Shown piece by piece: positions 45,170 to 56,631 of a stretch of DNA of 64,000 bases. The translations under genes and the position numbers were made by a program. The stretch is from Macrocybe gigantea (taxonomy: Eukaryota > Basidiomycota > Agaricomycetes > Agaricales > Callistosporiaceae), in contig SJRY01000165.1 in NCBI GenBank assembly GCA_011319805.1, positions 1 through 64,000 on the forward strand, written 5' to 3'. The first letter of the stretch is position 1, and every line of letters starts with the position of its first letter. The notes under the pieces are model-generated. The model saw only the letters and a program-made list of their open reading frames with translations. It had not been told where the DNA came from and did not search any database.

Positions 45170-46080
45170 TTTACTCACACAAAGTATCAAGACTTTTGAT
45201 AGACTTTTGATAGACTATGGGTAATAGATAAGATAAGCATATCAAAAGGTCTCTGATAATGGTGTGTATGTCAATATTACTGTAAATATTGACAGAGCAT
45301 TGATAGAGTATTGATAGAGTCCTGTTAGAGTATTGGTGGAGTATTGATGGAGTATTAATAGAGTATTGATGGACTATTGGCAGAGTCTTGATAGAGTATT
45401 GATAGAGTATTGATGGATTGGTATTGCTAGAGTATTAAAGGAGTCTTGACAGAGTCTTGATAGAATAGTATTGATAGAATATTGATAAAGTCTTGAAAAG
45501 TCTTGACAGAGTCTTGGTAAAGTATGGCTAGAGTATTGCTAGACTCTTGTTAATGCACTTCTGCAAAAGTATTGATAGAGTTTTGATAGACTCTTGTTTA
45601 TAAACTATACAAGAGTTTTGTTAGACTATGGATAGAGTATTGCTAGCACAACAAACAAGAGTATTGATTGACTATTGATAGAGTATTAATAGGGTCTTCT
45701 TTATTGAGAGGAAGTCATAAATCTTAGAGTTTGGTCTGACAATAGCTGTTGTAAAAGAAATATATAAAGAGTGCAACAATACTCTATCAATACTCTATCA
45801 ATACTATTGATAGATTTCAAAAGTCTATCAAGAGTTCATCAAGAGTCTATCAAGAGTATTGGTGCCTTTCAATACTCTATCAGAGGTCTATCAGAACTGT
45901 ATCAAGACTCTTAAGTGCAAACAAGAGTCTATCAGAACCCTATCAATATCCTATCTAAAGTGAACCAGAATGGATCAAGACTAATCAAGACTGTATCAAG
46001 ACTGTATCAAGACTCTCAACATTCTACCAAGAGTCTATCAAGAGTCTATCAGAAGTCCATTAATAGTCTATCAGAACTTG
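45170..46080. repeat. KDZ-2B right subterminal repeat array
   Basis: Mirror of 14750-15660: many degenerate GAGTATTGATAGAGTCTTGA-type units. Confidence 0.88.
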
Positions 46081-46100
46081 TGGGTGAGTATAATGTACAC

Positions 46101-46515
46101 AGTATTGGGATGCATTTTACCTATACTTTTACTGTTTATCTTCTGATTCCGAACAGTTCTACATCCTCCAACGTTTCAGCCATGATACTTTCTCTCAAAA
46201 TCTTACAACTCTTCTTTGCTTTCATTTCGAAACCTCTCGAAATCAGATGATATTCTTTTTTTATCAGTTTCAAAATTGTACAATATTTTCTTTTCTTTGG
46301 TTTTGACTTTGCTGATTCTCCTGATATTCGAAATCTTATACCTATAAAACCCATGTACTTGGTGTTTGTAACAACAATAGAAAAAGTCACTGTCTCAGTT
46401 CTCAGCAGTTTTTGCAGTCTACAACTCATGTGGAGTTCTTGTGTTATTGACCTCACAGTATCACACTCATGTGGAGCCTTTGTGTCAAGTCCATCTAGCA
46501 GTATCATGCTCATGT
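46101..46515 (+). repeat. Dispersed repeat X, copy X2, right half
   Basis: Aligns with 37470-37885 (X1), from TATTGGGATGCATTTTACC through the TATAAAA box (near 46341) to CCATCTAGCAGTAT. It begins exactly at the KDZ-2B target flank. Its missing left half is at 22804-23330 in reverse. Confidence 0.87.
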
Positions 46516-48384
46516 CATAATGCTCGATATGGTCTGCCAGCCACTGCTCGGCCTTTCCCAGAAGTCCTCACCATTTTTGATACGACCAGACTGTCCTTTC
46601 AAAGGCTTGTTAGCTCGCTTTCGCTTCCGTGGTGCCTCGTCACTGTCAGCTCTGTCGTCGACTTGTCATCCGTTTCTGTTAGGCTAGACGAATCTCAGAA
46701 GGACTTGGGCAGACTAAGTGCAAGAGTGGTCTTGAGATGATGGCAAAAGGAATATTAAGCCTAGCGCTACTGGTACATCTGGGAGTCCTTATATACATTA
46801 CAGGACTCGAGCATGGACCATGGGCTGTGCAATGCTGTGGACTGCGGATGAGTAAGACTGGAAGGAGATGACTCAGGATGACTAGGGAAGTGGGATGACT
46901 CGATGGCTGCGTGCTGCACAGCATGACGGGGGAGATAAGGGATGTGGGAAAGATAAGATAGGAAAATGAATGGTCCTTTGGGCGACATCTGTAACAGTTT
47001 CATCCAGATATGTATCTGGATTTTCCAATGCAAAACGATGCTGGCCATAGGGTCAGCAATAAGCCCTGAGTCGCATTGTATCAAATACTCACCAGTGTCA
47101 TCATATGATACAGAAAGGCTCAGTCCAATTTCTCACCTGGTCCACCACGCTTGTATTTCATGGTGATGTCCCATGCAAAAGATTTGATGGGTTGGTAGGC
47201 ACCAGTGGCAACACTTTTTATAATCTAGGCAATGCGTCGTGTGAGGTTTCGAGGCACAACAAAATGGATAAGTGTAAACTCACATCTTGTCACAATTTGT
47301 TGTGAGCATTGGAGCATAATGTGCGAATGGATCTCTGTAGCTTGCTTTCCTTGGCAGTATTGCCGACGACATGGGCTAGCTTCAGTACATTCTCTTCTTT
47401 TTTGATGAGCCTCTGTCAAAGGATGCTATCAGTTAGTAACTGGATGTATAATACCATGATCACTGCCATTCTGCCAACTCACAAACACATCAAGGTGCAT
47501 GTTCTTGAAGGTTGTACGGTGTGGTTGGACCAATACATCCTCGCACATTGCACAAATGTTCTTCTGTTTCGATAAGTGGTCAGGGTTGAGCACATGAGTC
47601 AGCACTGCAGTGGAACTGACTTGCCCTCTGTTCAACTGTCAACTCAAACGGCCCATCAAGTCGACTTTGAAGTTGCTCTACAAAGCTGTGTATGTCCTGT
47701 CCATTTTGTTGGCTATTCTTTCGCATTTCTCTGACTTCTTGCTTTAGTTGTAACAAGTGGGCCCTGAGAAGCAAGCTCGAAAAAGTATGTGCACAACCAA
47801 TGCCACTATCTGTGGCACAGGCCTGGACGGATGTTCACACCAGCCTGCACATTTAGGAAGGTCTCACCTCATGTAATACATGTAAGTTGGCTCGCTCACG
47901 CTCATCAAGTCTGAATTCTTTGGCCAGTCGATTGACTGCTGTTGGACCAATCGCGCTCAATGCACTCAATGGCAATGCAGGTGTAACTGGTGCCGGGTCT
48001 ATGACAGATGCACTCTGAGGTCTCAAATCTGAAGCATTGTTAGAGAGCACTGCAACATGACTGGTGAGTACATTGTGTTGAGTCAAAGGGCTATCATCTG
48101 ACCGGTAGGAGACTCTCTGCCAGTGCCAAACTCATTGCCATCATCATGGTTGAAACGCTCAGCCATGATAGAGTCACCTCCAATCTGAAACCCAGTGGGT
48201 TATAGGGTAATACTGGGCCTGTGTAACTTGACTGATGATGACTGATGCTATACATAGGGCTCTTGTACTTACTGCGCTGCCCATCCACCCATCCTTGGGC
48301 TGGTTGTGGCATTGTTCTGGTCGGGATTGGTGTCTGGTGCAAGAGGCCGACATTGGAGAAGTTGAATGACGTGCTGTTCTCCAT
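46516..48384 (-). pseudogene. Coiled-coil multi-exon gene of unknown function, broken by a solo LTR
   Basis: Read on the minus strand from ATG 48384 (MENSTSFNFSNVGLL) in several small exons: LPLSALSAIGPTAVNRLAKE (47853-48060), LLQLKQEVREMRKNSQQNG (to 47640), KNICAMCEDVLVQPHRTT, KLAHVVGNTAKESKLQRSIR with LCSNAHNKL, SVATGAYQPIKSFAWDITMK with YKRGGPGEKLD, HRFALENPDTYLDET, then KRKRANKPLKGQSGRIKNG. This exon order and these motifs match a multicopy Agaricomycete family of unknown function. A solo LTR (46677-46996) sits in the exon after LDET. At least one TGA (LCSNAHNKL-stop, an expected R) is present. It may be a host gene or cargo of the adjacent Plavaka element. Confidence 0.6.
46677..46996 (-). 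repeat. Solo LTR, family 1, reversed
   Basis: 320 bp with perfect 5-bp flanks GTTTC (46672-46676 and 46997-47001). Deleting it and one flank restores the reading YLDETDDKS of the host gene on the minus strand. Confidence 0.96.
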
Positions 48385-48559
48385 GATTACACGAAAAGGA
48401 GGGGGTGCATGTTTGGTGAGGTGAGGCAGCTTTTATACCTTTTCCTTGTTGATTTGATGCGAAACCACAATCAACGACGCATGTAACACGTCGCAGGTCA
48501 AATGGCATGCTCCTCGCCATTTGAAATACATCACATGGAACAGGAAAAAAACTTGAGCA

Positions 48560-48901
48560 ATGACAATGATCAACAACCATCCTCCACCATTCACCATGCA
48601 AGCACCTTCCATTGCAGAACAACGTGTATCACCTCTGTCGCTTCCATTCGTTGGCACAGAACCAGGACATGTGCATCCTGCACTCACCGACACTGAGGAA
48701 AGGTGTCAGCTTGGCAGGTATGTATAACACCATCACCTCTCTGCCTCCGTGGCACATGGGCAGGAGCTGCAGGAGTTGAAAGCAATGGTCCAGGCTCAGC
48801 AACAGGAATTGGCACAGTTGGAGCTGCGGGAGTTGAGAGAGACAGTCCGGACTCAGCAACGGGAGCTGGATCAGTTATACAACTTCTACCTTGGACAGTG
48901 A
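48560..48901 (+). pseudogene. Short plus-strand coding trace with coiled coil
   Basis: 48560-48718 encodes a Pro/Ser-rich piece, then after a possible GT..AG intron the frame 48764-48901 reads ELQELKAMVQAQQQELAQLE and ends QLYNFYLGQ, a clear Gln/Leu/Glu coiled coil. The two pieces do not join in phase with the obvious intron, so it may be broken or the exon border may differ. No family recognised. It lies between two minus-strand genes. Confidence 0.35.
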
Positions 48902-49010
48902 ACCAGCGAGGGTGGTTGGGGAAATGGCAACTTGACCTTTATTCAATGCTAATGTAACATGTATTATAGCCATCATGTACCGCTGGTTAATAAGGGTGTC
49001 TAAAACTTTT

Positions 49011-52000
49011 CTTCGATGAATTGGAAAGTGTGCCCAGAATCCCTCGATGGTGTGATTGTGGGTGGTCTCATGGCTGGTGCCGAGGACAGAGCTGGCATTG
49101 ATGGTGTCAATGCTGGTGGCCTCATCACTGAAGCTGACAATGACAATGGGCCCAGCGTTGGAAGGCGTCAGTGTCGAGAAGTTGGCAGAGGCGGACGAGA
49201 AGCAAGATGGTGCAGTTGATATTCCTTCTGTGCACTGTTACGTAGGATTTCTTCAGGATGGGGCAGGGCACGGCATGCTTCACGGAAGCGCAAGACCATG
49301 GCAGCACTGTGCATTTGGGCGATATTGACTATTACATCATCAGGATCATAGTGTGTCATTGCCCGAGTGGTGCATGTGGACTCTTCTCATTCTTGATATA
49401 CTGCGCACAGACCTGTTGATGTGCATCGATGATCTGCACAGTTGTGGAAGACATTGACCGGGGTAAGAATGTCCTATAGCAATGTCAGAGACATTCAATG
49501 GTAACAGGAATAGCTCTCACGTTGATGTCGCATGCCATGTATGTTTGCGAAGGGCGGGCATGGGGCATGGAATAAGTCAGGTGTGCCATCATGTGGATAG
49601 GGAAGTATTGAAGCAATAAGATTCCTCCTATCGCTGAGCCAGTGGGTGACAACATCTCGCAGATGTGCCTGAGGTAGATGCGACCTTCATGTTCATAGAT
49701 GATGAACTGCCTGATGCCACACTGTTCTCTGCTGTGAAGAACAGTCCGTTGTCCACAGCTGACTCACATATTCGCCCATCTCAGTCCCATATCAGTTGCA
49801 TTGATCGTGAGCTGTGCAGTTAGAGTCTCCCGGAACAAGCATGGTGCACCCATGATGTGGGTGATACCCTCTGAACCCAAACTCAGCATCTTCTGTCATC
49901 GGCTCAGGATATTGTTGAGTGACTCACCACGTCGAGTAGAATCTGGAACCTTCAAGCCAATGTATCGCACGATCAGAGGATAATAAGCCAGAAGATTGCG
50001 CACCCCTGCACCTACCGTTTTCCAGTTAATGGCACTGGATGTCGCAATCTCGATGGGTTGGTCACCTCCAGACCATAGAAAACCACTGCCACTCAACAGA
50101 TGTCGAACACGGTTTGCTTGAGCAAAAGACCTTGCAATATCGCGAGAAGGGGCCTGCCAGTTGGAGTGAACGCTACGAATGCGGATTACAGCATTGAACA
50201 ATTCGAATTGCTCCGTAGCAAACAGCATGGCAGGGCCGAAACGTCGAATGTGCTGGGGTAGGTGCACAAGGAGGTGGAACTTCGGTTTGTTGAACCATTG
50301 ACATGTCCATTGGGCTGTCACGAGCAGGAAGTTTTGGATCTCCTGTTCCAGGGTGGCCTGGGTGTGTTAAACAGGTAAGCCGCAATACGGATCCACCACC
50401 GCACTGACAGCACTCACCAGATAGTTGTTGACATCATAGATGACTGGTTGCCATATCATTGGTACTAGACGTGACAATGACAACCAGGTGGCAAAGCTTT
50501 CTGGCATCACGATATCATAGAGCACCAGTGGCGCTACCTGCGCAATCACACGAAAATTGCCACCAGTCAGGGATCCAGCATACTGAACCAAGGTACGCCC
50601 GGCCAGATGATCAATACCCAACCCGGCCACATCAAGGGAATCGAGCCTCATGATGAGCTCGTCCAACTGAGCAGTCTTGTTCTTGAGTTGATTGTGTACT
50701 AGATCGCACCAGAGATATTTGACAAAACCAAGCAAGATGACATGTAAAATTTCCACTGGGGTGTCGCTGTGTGGATCAAGACCTAGGAGTACATGTATAT
50801 CAATGTTCATCTGCTGGTAGCCAATTATTCCAACCTTTGATGCACCAGACTGGGCTCAATACATCCTTGGGCAGACTCGACTATGCGGCATCAAGGGCAT
50901 CTTGCTTCGCTCGCATGCCACGTACACTTTGGTAGGCCTTGGTGACGCGTTCGAGAAAGCGATTCTGATAAGAATCCTTCAATCCCAGCATGGTGCGTCT
51001 TTTTTTGATGCTCATGGCAGTGCTGACACTCCGCGCTTGCAGGGACAATGAGTGCAGTTGGCGTATGGTCTCGTCCTTAGTTCGGGGAGTGCCCGGCTGT
51101 GTGCCAATGTTAATTAAGACCAGCAGCTTCAGTGGCCACCGCAATGAACAGCTCACCTTGACAAAGGCAGACACCCGCCATATCATATCATCCAATCCTT
51201 CCACCTGATGGGCCTTCCTTGACGATCCCGGAGCTCAAGTTGTGGTCCCAACAACACTGCTTGCCACACTAGCATTGTCGTCCCCATCGTTGGCGTCGTC
51301 ATGGTTCCCAGACTCTTCTTCGAATGTTCATTTACCTTCGACGAGGCAGATCCAACAGAAAAGTATACCTTTGAGTCCGATATGACAGGCAATATCGCTC
51401 TGCATAGGATTATCGCCGAGAAATGCCAGATCCCATACGATAACTAAGACGACCTCCTGTAAAACACAGTCCCAAGCCCAGATGCCGGCAGTCTGGATGT
51501 TGCTAGTGGACATCGTCAACTTGACTTACAAAATGATGAAAGTACTTAATGACATACTCGAGTTGAATCACCACTGCCTCCAGCATCTCCAATGGATTGA
51601 CAATGTTGGATGTGCTTAGGAAGTGAACATTGAATTCTTTTTGACATTCTGCATGTGGGAGGCTGGCAAGGGTGAACAGATAGCTGTTATGCTTGTTCCA
51701 TTTCTTGGAGACATTGCCGGATGTGTCATCGCAATACAACCAGATGGGCTGTGAAACCACACGTCGTCCCTCCGCATGTGCATGCCAAGGGTTGCCTTGA
51801 CGTAGGTCAGTATAAGTCCATGACTGCACACGGTGCGATTGAGGATCAATAACTTCTGTAAGGGATTCATCAGCAGAGAGTATCGAGCTGAAGCAAAGAG
51901 TACATACCAATGATTTGTGAAGGATCAGGACCACCATGGTGCACGACGTATTCCTTTTGCAGCTCAGGGAATGTCATGAGAAAGTCGTTGTCCAGAGTAT

Positions 52001-53395
52001 CAAATGGGGCCTGAATGACACGCCAACCTTGACCTGCAGCAGGGTTAACACGTTCCATTGGCCAACATTTGGCATGTAGCTGCTGGTCTTGGATAAACCA
52101 TTGCAGTGGGATACAAAGGGTGCCGTTGTTGAGCATGGCTGGCTTGTAAATGTAGAAGTTGCTGTTCGGCAATCAGGCCATAGGCGTTAAGAGGTCGTCT
52201 GGTGCTTCCTTGAGCCAACAATCTGCCTGCCAGGCTTCAGACAGAATTCTACCGCCAGTGTCTTCTGGATAGAAATGAAGATGTGGCCGGATTTCAGGAT
52301 TGGCAAACTCCTGTATATGATATAAAGATTTAAAGGACGCGAGACTCTCAATGATGCAAAACTGACCTGAGTGATGATTTGACCCATGTCATTCATGTAG
52401 AAAATATTGTCGAACGCGCTCTTGTAATGGATTGTCCAGATGCCCAAGCGTTTTTGGAGGAACTCGTTATGCTGTGTCATTTGATGGATGGATGGCACAT
52501 CTCGGACACCGTTAACGCTGAGAAGCCAAGCAATAAGATCTTGTTGCCAATGCGAAAAATGGGAACGTGGTAGATGGGTGAAAAGATCCAAGGTACAGGT
52601 CTATGAAACCCTTGTCAGCAGAAGGCAGAGAAGAAAGAGACAGGAATACCCACAATCTTGTCTGTCCAAGGAAACCACGCACCAGATTCGTCGAACGTGA
52701 GTTGTGATCGCACACGCCCACTGGTCTGCATGTTCAAGGATGAAGCTATGTGTGATATGAGTGGCGAACAACATCGTTGTGGTAAAAATGGTAGACGAAC
52801 TGTTATTATTCTCCAATTCACTGTCGACATCTGATAGTTCCTCGGCTTCACTACTGGAACTCAAGTCCTCGATGTCCAGATGATGTTGAAGCAGATGGCG
52901 AGCATGTTCAAGCACCTGATCCTCGGTAGAGTCATCAAGCATGGTGCTCTCACTAAAGGCTGCGAAGGCGTCAGCATCTTCGATAGGGACTGCGTGAAGG
53001 CTTTGGGCAAACTCTAGAGGGTCAGGATGAGCTTCATAAACCGGGGGTGACGGTGACTGCCTATCAGGTGCAGGGAGGCCCTGCACATTGCAAATGACTT
53101 CGAGAAACGATGGCGCAGTAGCAAGTGACAGGTCCGGCAGAGGCGTTGGGTCGTCAAGATTGTTGATAACTTCAGTGGGTGCTTGGGCTTCATACAGAAG
53201 AGCACGCTGATGGCTCGCACTCTGTTCATGTCAGGCGCAGTGTCGCAGTTGAGATACGGACATGTTGCAGATTTGACATCTCCCAACGAAAGCCCTATCG
53301 GAGGTCGTGACTTGCCACACTGAAGGCCGGTGAGTGCAGCCAAGAGTCAGGGTGACATCAATCACATACCTGTAGGATCTAAGCGAGACGAGCTC
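49011..53395 (-). CDS. Plavaka-type (CACTA/Tnp2-related) transposase, multi-exon
   Basis: The start is ATG 53395 (MSSSRLDPTG) followed by a 50-nt intron. Then a C2H2-like zinc finger (CQIC ... HEQSASH), an acidic region (LSSSSEAEELSDVDSELENN), DESGAWFPW, the DLIAWLLSVNGVRDVPSIHQ segment, PWHAHAEGRRVVSQP with DDTSGNVSKKWNKHNSY, SVRGMRAKQDALDAA, LGLDPHSDTPVEILHVILLG, GGNFR and KPKFHLLVHLPQHIRRFGP with SNWQAPSRDIARSFA, and a C-terminal DVIVNIAQMHSAAMVLRFRE. These are hallmarks of the Plavaka family in basidiomycetes. Several TGA codons (within the zinc finger near 53250 and near 52174) stand where CGA is likely, so the gene is probably inactive although otherwise collinear. The element ends were not located. 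Confidence 0.82.
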
Positions 53396-53621
53396 ATTGC
53401 GATTTTCTCAATAGACGTTGGTTTGAGTGGAACGTGGGTTGGCGTATTATGCCCATTGCTCGCCCTTGATGTACTCTAAAATTTTCGAAAATTTTTTTGA
53501 AAGTGATCGCATTCAAAGTCAATAGAGTTGGGCGTAATAAGAAATGTGATCTGCTGAATATTTGTTTGTATGCTAAACACATCCAACACGACTCAAAACA
53601 AACTCAAACGAGGCACTGGCC

Positions 53622-53927
53622 ATGTACAAGAGTGGTTTGAGACAATTGCAAAGGTAATATTAAGCCTAGAGTTATGGACACATTCCAAGGTCTTATATAT
53701 GTAGTCTATTGGAGCACGGACCATGGACTGTGGACTGTGCAAGAGTGAGGTAACAGGGAATGAGTCCAGATGACTCAGAAGGAGTGACTCGAATGGCTGC
53801 ATGCTATGCAGCTGTGATAAGGTGATAAGGCATTTGAGTGGTATGATGGAATAGGGCAATAAGGAGGCATGATGGAATGGGGTGAGATAAGATAAGAAAA
53901 TGGATGGTTCTTCAGGTGTTCATAATA
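53622..53927 (-). repeat. LTR of gypsy family 2, reversed and truncated
   Basis: The reverse complement follows the LTR at 24939-25575 from TATGAACACCTGAAG through CATATATAAG and CTCTAGGCTTAATATT to CAAACCACTCTTG, then diverges, losing about 45 bp at its 3' end. The first bases are mutated (TATTATG in place of TGTTATG). Confidence 0.75.
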
Positions 53928-54293
53928 TTGATTCACCATCTGACACCTTGCATATCATGGGAGAGGGCAAGAGGGACTATGGGCCATGTAGGATCGTCAA
54001 GGGCAAGCAAGGGAGATGCACCTGAGTTGAGGTGGACTCATGTGCTGATTATGTGGTTTAAATGGGCTATTATTGATATTCTTGATCGTCTTTTTGCATA
54101 TTTCACCATAAACATCCATCCTAAGAATAATTGGATCAGCAAACCCAATTGTTCAATGCATCAGAATCTTCTGACTGCTAATGATGCTAAGGGCATACAA
54201 CTGGTGCCCAAGCATGCACTTGCCAAATACGGATTGGGTGGTGTTGGTGCAGCATATACCATTTTCCAACAAGATGGCATTGCACCATGTTGA
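53904..54293 (+). CDS. Hypothetical protein fragment, up to 129 aa
   Basis: An open frame with protein-like composition after about residue 30 (VLIMWFKWAIIDILDRLFAY, KHALAKYGLGGVGAAYTIFQ). The first 8 codons are LTR sequence, so the real 5' end is elsewhere. No family recognised. It lies between a truncated LTR and the gypsy element; 54294-54610 holds nothing I recognise. Confidence 0.3.
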   Translation: MVLQVFIILIHHLTPCISWERARGTMGHVGSSRASKGDAPELRWTHVLIMWFKWAIIDILDRLFAYFTINIHPKNNWISKPNCSMHQNLLTANDAKGIQLVPKHALAKYGLGGVGAAYTIFQQDGIAPC

Positions 54294-54610
54294 GCTGGAT
54301 GCATTATAAATCATGAGAACAAGAGATGAGAATGAGAAAACAGACCCTGACACAGCATTGATAAAGTGCATGGAGGTTTCTGGGCCAGAGTGGAAGAATC
54401 TGATCATTTGGATGGACTCTTCAGCGATATGCACCAGATAATTCATCAGAGTCATCACATTCTGCATCTTCCTACTTAAACATTCATCAGCACCTCTGAC
54501 TTGTCAAAATTTCCCTCAAAGCTACTCTTCATATGCATGTGACATGTCTTAGTAGATCATTTTCTTTTGGAGAGGTGGGAACTCACTGCGCTTCAGAAGT
54601 CCCAAACAGG

Positions 54611-54930
54611 TGTTACAGACGTCGCCCAAAGGACCATTCATTTTCTTATCTTATCTTTCCCACATCCCTTATCTTCCCCGTCATGCTGCGCAGCATGCAG
54701 CCATTGAGTCATCCCACTTCCCTAGTCATCCTGAGTCATCTCCTTCCAGTCTTACTCATCCGCAGTCCACAGCATTGTGCAGCCCATGGTCTGTGCTCGA
54801 GTACTGTAATGTATATAAGGACTCCCAGATGTACCAGTAGCGCTAGGCTTAATATTCCTTTTGCCATCATCTCAAGACCACTCTCGCACTTAGTCTGCCT
54901 GAGTCCTTCTGAGATTTGTCTAGCCTAACA
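54611..54930 (+). repeat. 5' LTR of gypsy copy 3 (family 1)
   Basis: 320 bp, TGTTACAGACGTCG to CTAGCCTAACA. Contains the promoter (TATATAAG 54812-54819) and the likely transcription start at AGGCTTAATAT (54845-54855). Confidence 0.96.
54812..54819 (+). promoter_or_regulatory. TATA box in the gypsy LTR
   Basis: TATATAAG, conserved in all family-1 and family-2 LTRs in the window. The conserved AGGCTTA motif begins 33 nt downstream, a normal TATA-to-start distance. Confidence 0.75.
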
Positions 54931-54932
54931 AG

Positions 54933-54943
54933 ATATTAAGCCT
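54933..54943 (+). other. Candidate self-primer binding site of gypsy copy 3
   Basis: ATATTAAGCCT, two bases after the 5' LTR, is the exact reverse complement of AGGCTTAATAT at 54845-54855 inside the LTR. No 3' tRNA-end complement (TGG start) is seen there. In Tf1/sushi elements the first 11 nt of the RNA prime reverse transcription in this way; the assignment here is inference from that arrangement. Confidence 0.65.
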
Positions 54944-55086
54944 CGTCAAGACTCGCTCAGACTCACACACACACCACATCACGCTTCATCAAAGACTTAA
55001 TCAACATTTGACGACAAGCAGTCGCCGACCCAGCGAGCACTAGCACTCATGACGAGAGCACTTGGCTCAGAGAAGTAGACCAGGCA

Positions 55087-55407
55087 TTGCAGTCCACGCC
55101 ATTCGCAGAGACAGTCCACGCCACCCGCAGAGACACCAGCAATCCAAACAAACGAAAGAGAGAGCGCATGCCTACACCAAGTAGTGACAACGAAGAGCAG
55201 GCATTTCTGAGAGAGTTTGCCTTCACCACCACAGATGAGCCCGCTGAGATCCTCAGCGAAGGAGCAGCACAACTCATTGCAGAACTCTTCCTAGAAGGAG
55301 AATACGGGATAAGCCCAGAAGAGCTGTGGTCAGACCAGAATCTTCTTGCTGAAGAAGAGGACGAACCCATCCGCAAGAAAACGAGAGAAGAACGAACACA
55401 AGCCTGA
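55087..55407 (+). CDS. Leader reading frame upstream of gypsy gag (106 aa)
   Basis: An open frame between the primer site and gag: a basic N-terminus (NPNKRKRERMP) followed by an acidic helical part (SSDNEEQAFLREFAF, LIAELFLEGEYGISPEELWS). No family recognised. It could be an N-terminal Gag segment separated from the main gag frame by a stop, or an independent small protein. The main gag ATG is 205 bp further on. Confidence 0.45.
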   Translation: MQSTPFAETVHATRRDTSNPNKRKRERMPTPSSDNEEQAFLREFAFTTTDEPAEILSEGAAQLIAELFLEGEYGISPEELWSDQNLLAEEEDEPIRKKTREERTQA

Positions 55408-55611
55408 GACTTTAGGTGACAACAGATCGAGAACTATAATCGCCGAACACAGGAGGAAGACATACTGATACAGAGAGGGCATGACACACAGAGCATACGA
55501 CAGAACCAACGAGAACGACACCAGAGTCAAGGACACACAGGAACGAAACCGCCGAACCCCTTCAGAGGACCAATCCGCTGAAGCACTGCATAAGGAAAGA
55601 ATCGCACCACC

Positions 55612-56631
55612 ATGGCGAAAGTAAGCAACAGTGACTGGGATGAATACTATCAGTGGAGGGAGCGAAAAGGATTACCAAAGACAAACGGACCGACCGCCGC
55701 AGAGTGGGCCGACTTTGAACAAGCTTGTAAAATCGCAGGAGTCGACCTAGACTACTGGAAAGAACAGAGAGAGGAGCGAAGACAGAAACAGCTCCAAGAA
55801 CAGCAAGCCCAAGTATTTACAGGAGATCGAACATCCTTCGATATTTGGTGGAGGAAGATGAAACTTTACATAACCGCACATGGAGACCTCATGGACACAC
55901 AGAAGATTGGAGTGGTCCTGTCTAGAATGACCGATGGACCCGGAGCCCACTGGGTGTCAAAGAAGATTGACACCACTACCAACCAAAGCACATGGGCCGA
56001 CTTCATAACCGAGATAGAGACACGATTCAGCAACGTCATGTCGCCATCACAAGCAGGAAGCAAACTATTCAATATCAGACAGGGAAACCGACCCATCGAC
56101 GAATTTCTGGATGAATTCGTAGACCTTGCAGGGAAAGCAGGAATGACAGGAACAGCCCCTCGTTTCCTACTCAAGAAGAGCTTAAACCGAAGGACAGCAG
56201 AAGCCGTACACTCGATCTCCACACTTCCAACAGATGGAGATGAATATATCAAGACAGTTCGAGCGATTGGATGAAACATCGATGAACACAGAAATGTGAT
56301 GAGAGGAGAATTCACAAGCAATCAGCGCAAGATTGGAAATCCAAGCCAAGGAGCAGGACAGGCCATGGAAGTCGACAAAGTACAAAGCAATAACTGCTTC
56401 AACTGCAATAAACCAGGACACCTCTCACGAAACTGCCCGGAACCACAAAAAGGAGCAGCAAATGTCACATGTTTCAATTGTGGCTTAAAGGGACACTATG
56501 CATGGAACTGCAAGAAGAAGAAGAAAGGAAAATCCTGGGTCAGAGAAGTGAAAGAAGAAGAAGGAGAGGATGAAGAAGACAAGGATGAAGAAAGCTCTGA
56601 TAAAGAGGGTTTTACCGAAGGGTCCGACTAA
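55612..56631 (+). pseudogene. gypsy gag with two CCHC zinc knuckles, one TGA
   Basis: A 339-codon frame from ATG 55612 (MAKVSNSDWDEYYQWRERKG). Middle part is a typical capsid-like helical region (FDIWWRKMKLYITAHGDLMD ... MTDGPGAHWVSKKI ... NIRQGNRPIDEFLDEFVDLA). Zinc knuckles at about residues 262-275 ([14 protein letters not shown]) and 287-300 ([14 protein letters not shown]), then a Lys- and Glu-rich tail. One in-frame TGA at 56272-56274 stands where CGA (R) is likely. Structural protein of the particle. Pol follows in the -1 frame. Confidence 0.9.
56607..56613 (+). promoter_or_regulatory. Candidate -1 frameshift slippery site at gag-pol
   Basis: GGGTTTT in the phase G-GGT-TTT of gag, about six codons before the gag stop. 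Pol is open in the -1 frame through this point. Copy 1 has an extra T here (AGTTTTTG), so the site is not intact there. Inference from phase and sequence only. Confidence 0.4.

Larger units (their letters stand above)
38028..46100 (+). mobile_element. KDZ-2B: KDZ-type transposon, plus strand (8073 bp)
   Basis: Left terminus GAGGACATTACACTCATCC; right terminus (reverse complement) GTGTACATTATACTCACCC, like the KDZ-1 termini. Internal order is the same as in KDZ-1: subterminal array, tRNA-like module, GC-rich block, transposase, subterminal array. The right flank AGTATTGG (46101-46108) equals the reverse complement of the right flank of KDZ-2A (22804-22811), and the two flanks together restore repeat X2. 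Its own left flank is CTGAAATT. Confidence 0.9.

Noticed and set aside
13495..46100. The inverted KDZ-2 pair as a pure assembly artefact
   Set aside because: The arms differ at scattered bases, only one arm carries the mariner and the one-base loss near 17935, and the split of repeat X is explained by an inversion; long reads would still be the decisive test.
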